This document shows positions 8,201-9,158 of a DNA stretch of 9,158 bases, piece by piece. The notes beneath the pieces were generated by a model. It did not search any database. It had not been told where the DNA came from and saw only the letters and a program-made list of their open reading frames with translations. Numbering within the stretch: position 1 is the stretch's first letter; the number at the start of each line of letters is the position of its first letter. Position numbers and translations under genes: made by a program. Origin of the DNA: an uncultured Bacillota bacterium (GTDB lineage: Bacteria; Bacillota_I; Bacilli_A; RFN20; CAG-631); NCBI GenBank assembly GCA_902491575.1, contig CABUID010000025.1, positions 1-9,158 on the forward strand, in the 5' to 3' direction.

Positions 8201-8614
8201 TTTCTCATCATAAGGAATTTCAAATGTAGAAGATTGCAATCTAATTTTTTTTGGATGAATTGTAAATAAGACTTTGCATTCTCCTAAGTTTTCTACAATA
8301 ACTTTTACATCATAAACACCTGCATCAATTGGCTTTCCTTCTACATAATTATTTTCATTTGTATCACTTTTAAGTTTATATTGATAAGTGATTAAAGATG
8401 TATCAATGGGGTCACCACTTTGTTGAGTCGGTACTTGTTCTTCGCTATTATAAATTGTTTCTTGTGTGATTCCAAAATAATCACTAATAGGAGAAGTAGA
8501 TACTCTTGAAGGTGTAATTATTACTTCATAAATAATAATCCATGTTGAAAAGCCTATAGCAATCAGCAAAGGAAATACGATGAAGAATATAGATAAAAGT
8601 GATTTCTTTTTCAT
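5294..8614 (-). CDS. Large exported surface protein with MBG-like, beta-helix-like and C-terminal InlB-type repeats
   Basis: This is a 1106-residue protein starting at ATG 8614-8612, preceded by AAGGAGG at 8630-8624. Residues 1-4 MKKK, then a hydrophobic segment to about 33 with Pro15 and TWII at 24-27, all at the same positions as in the plus-strand paralogue. This is an export signal or membrane anchor with no obvious Ala-x-Ala cleavage site. Residues about 48-127 are MBG-like (IYNSEEQVPTQ, GKPIDAGVYDVKV, F-T-I). Residues about 128-235 are a second weak domain. From about residue 237 (VNGTYYTIEDAL) to about 675 there is an Asn/Ser/Ile-rich beta-helix-like region with runs such as ANITIENNANLSINGSAYIA. 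Residues about 682-1018 contain four InlB B-repeat/Listeria-Bacteroides-type repeats, and about 1020-1106 a small beta domain ending F-D-M-P-A-Y-S-I-S-I. There is no LPXTG and no Hint domain. Related modules occur in exported adhesins and internalin-like proteins. An adhesive or structural surface role is inferred. It forms a two-gene unit with the small gene upstream (14 bp apart). Confidence 0.9.
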   Translation of the reverse strand: MKKKSLLSIFFIVFPLLIAIGFSTWIIIYEVIITPSRVSTSPISDYFGITQETIYNSEEQVPTQQSGDPIDTSLITYQYKLKSDTNENNYVEGKPIDAGVYDVKVIVENLGECKVLFTIHPKKIRLQSSTFEIPYDEKYTSWAQMQLDLNNMISFVDENNVVANELVTGDYKINGMHNGVYYYGTLKDTTGLINASDKKNFTSHIIGSTYTAQVELHEDLVNNYEFLRTPTCIIKYQTAIVNGTYYTIEDALINTSANIVLCGTETTATNQFVLTCFSKILSTNTYELQNRKLTVPNNASAYDYKTDYTDDSSSNVVYSALEIPLDITLNIKNNATMVVSSLIKASANVTRRGVVVNNGIINVYSGCYYKSYGFTKGTGILNLYEGSEALDIFRIYDWPGADEALNLKNANAFPVLQWSAYNISCIANVYHNAKYNSFSYVVVASGLGKIEINDVYIIGDQTTQNCLFKPTSNNSKNNFIQKSANILDDSIVKTNQTYATTNIIDIYGSYMDAVVKLNIKYLFFNYSFETSTTMAIPIGYFNINIKENSNMSFSASSYVLKDQTANITIENNANLSINGSAYIAFMNGSTLIVNGTLSGTGSIGGIIQSNLEEAMLSISTYGINNVILKTSSTTSQSYSVDATGNIGNNGVYQNSLFTTGNLYYSEKATDQQFYFVAGTNINTFTINYVTNGGGEMAATLLRSFNDTYEVNNSMISTPKKLHYDFVGWYTDESLTNIFTNTTLTNDKNSITLYANWTPHTYSFSYTAGYGTTSDGNINYITDNVIFQNKLENFTIEDFSNGKLSISTLANYNGKNFNGWYIGIDNSTGIKFSEITISQLEMFVEEFGDTMSIPLYCYFSDEIEYTIQFVDNNDENSDPQSTTIIGGNTITLPSLDRDFNNDEQYNKYFVGWYATANYDENSLFDASTLVDGTYANANNVITLYAKWDNKYSLNVHTNNTSTFYYMPNTSVNLNLFDTNKEGHTFNSWYDNESYSGTALATSITITENMDVYAKYSVNSYKISISGSGNQTVTITANGQTINNGDYIEYGTKITIQIGRGTLFGGTTTVKVSTDKGVQFIDDIKNGIYSSAEESFDMPAYSISIVIS
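5561..6571 (-). repeat. Four InlB/Listeria-Bacteroides-type repeats in the minus-strand surface protein
   Basis: Four tandem units each carry the (G/S)-W-Y core, with Trp at residues 728, 819, 911 and 987. Units 1, 3 and 4 also carry a closing strand (ITLYANW, ITLYAKW, MDVYAKY). Units 1 and 3 are canonical: a hydrophobic strand (FTINYVTNGG, YTIQFVDNN), then F-V-G-W-Y, then I-T-L-Y-A-x-W. Unit 2 is longer and degenerate (F-N-G-W-Y, with no Y-A-x-W end, only I-P-L-Y-C-Y-F). Unit 4 has N-S-W-Y. At the DNA level the I-T-L-Y-A end is nearly identical in units 1 and 3 (TTTGCATATAAAGT at about 6351 and 5781 on the plus strand). This is the known Flg_new/InlB B-repeat beta-grasp-like module of internalins and other gut bacterial surface proteins. 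Confidence 0.87.
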
Positions 8615-8623
8615 AATAAATTT

Positions 8624-8630
8624 CCTCCTT
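8624..8630 (-). promoter_or_regulatory. Ribosome binding site overlapping the upstream stop codon
   Basis: On the minus strand the small gene ends TAA (8631-8629) and the two A bases of that stop are the first bases of AAGGAGG (8630-8624). It sits 9 nt before ATG 8614. This perfect Shine-Dalgarno sequence places the two genes in a tight, probably translationally coupled unit, and confirms MKKKSLL as the start of the large protein. Confidence 0.85.
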
Positions 8631-9158
8631 AATTACTACCTTTAATCGTCACATTTAATGCAAATGATATATTATCACCATACAAATATCGATAAATATA
8701 ATCATAAAAATAATTTCCTGTTTGAGCAAAAAATTTATATCTTACCTGAAATTGTAAATTTGAACTACTTTGATTTAATATATTATGAAAGGTTAAAGGT
8801 AAACTATATTGTTTATTATTAATTCCACTTATTGTTCCTTTTGTGATCGTAATTGAATCATCACAAATAATTTCTGTTTCACATACTTTTCGATAGCCTG
8901 AGGATTGATTATCGTCTTCAAAAATATTAAAAGTTGTTGGATTATTATTAGCATATTTTAATGTTAATAAAACATCTATAGAATTATATTCTGTGAATAA
9001 AGTTTTACATTTTTCTAAATCGATAATAAAGTAAGCATCAATATAACCAGTGTCAGTAATAGTATCTGATTCATTTAAGTAGCCAGTGTCCGTATAATTA
9101 AAACATGTAATACCCGATCCATTATCGCCCTTAGAAGTATCAAGATAAACATAATCTT
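8629..9158 (-). CDS. Small beta-rich protein, paralogue of the left-edge small gene (5'-truncated by window edge)
   Basis: On the minus strand the frame is open from base 9156 to TAA 8631-8629, giving about 175 residues. There is no ATG, and the only TTG is near the end, so the real start lies beyond the window. No family is recognised. It matches the left-edge small protein along its length: both begin at the edge with D-Y-(I/V), then CFNY (Cys codon 9105-9103), I-D-(L/I)-E-K-C-K (Cys codon 9009-9007), L-T-L-K, a central Q-Y-S-L-P-L strand, DYIYRYLY and the terminal F-A-L-N-V-T-I-K-G-S-N. It has two further cysteines (K-V-C-E-T and I-I-C-D-D) not conserved in the paralogue. Composition (Asn, Thr, Ile, Tyr) and alternating hydrophobics point to an extracellular beta-sandwich. 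It lies 14 bp upstream of the large surface-protein gene, the same arrangement as in the plus-strand cassette, which suggests the pair works together, for example as subunit and anchor of one surface structure (inference). Confidence 0.85.
   Translation of the reverse strand, partial: DYVYLDTSKGDNGSGITCFNYTDTGYLNESDTITDTGYIDAYFIIDLEKCKTLFTEYNSIDVLLTLKYANNNPTTFNIFEDDNQSSGYRKVCETEIICDDSITITKGTISGINNKQYSLPLTFHNILNQSSSNLQFQVRYKFFAQTGNYFYDYIYRYLYGDNISFALNVTIKGSN

Overview
The window is very AT-rich (roughly 70% A+T by eye). It uses strong AGGAGG-type ribosome binding sites, TAA stops and TGG for every tryptophan, so it reads cleanly with the standard bacterial code. Together with large secreted proteins carrying MBG-like, Big_2, Hint and InlB-type repeat domains, this suggests a low-GC Bacillota from an animal gut, perhaps a Bacilli/Erysipelotrichia-type or RF39-like uncultured lineage. 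The lineage is inferred from style and domain content. No marker gene is present.

Layout. Two two-gene cassettes face each other and converge on a spacer of about 965 bp. The plus-strand cassette (1-554 and 573-4328) is a small protein, cut by the left edge, followed 18 bp later by a 1251-residue surface protein. The minus-strand cassette (9158-8629 and 8614-5294) has the same order: a small protein, cut by the right edge, then a 1106-residue surface protein whose ribosome binding site overlaps the upstream stop codon. The small proteins are paralogues of each other, and so are the large ones in their N-terminal two-thirds. The window is therefore a diverged inverted duplication of a 'small beta-rich protein + giant exported protein' module. 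The right-hand small gene is open to the window edge and has no usable start codon inside the window, so a simple ORF search misses it.

The large proteins share an ungapped N-terminal export/anchor segment (MKKK, Pro15, TWII at 24-27, Pro-Ser at 35-36), one or two MBG-like domains and a long Asn/Ser/Ile-rich, beta-helix-like region. Their C-termini differ completely. The plus-strand protein ends in a Big_2 Ig-like domain, a second Ig-like stretch and a hedgehog/intein-type (Hint) autoprocessing domain with a conserved helical tail. The minus-strand protein ends in four InlB/Listeria-Bacteroides-type repeats and a small beta domain. The shared half is probably a common scaffold at the cell surface and the C-terminus the variable effector or adhesive part (inference).

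The spacer holds an imperfect hairpin just after the plus-strand gene, probably a terminator, and the remains of a Fic-family gene on the minus strand. That relic keeps recognisable family motifs in all three reading frames but has lost the catalytic HPFxxGNGR segment to a deletion. No tRNA, rRNA, CRISPR array, intact transposase or phage gene was seen.
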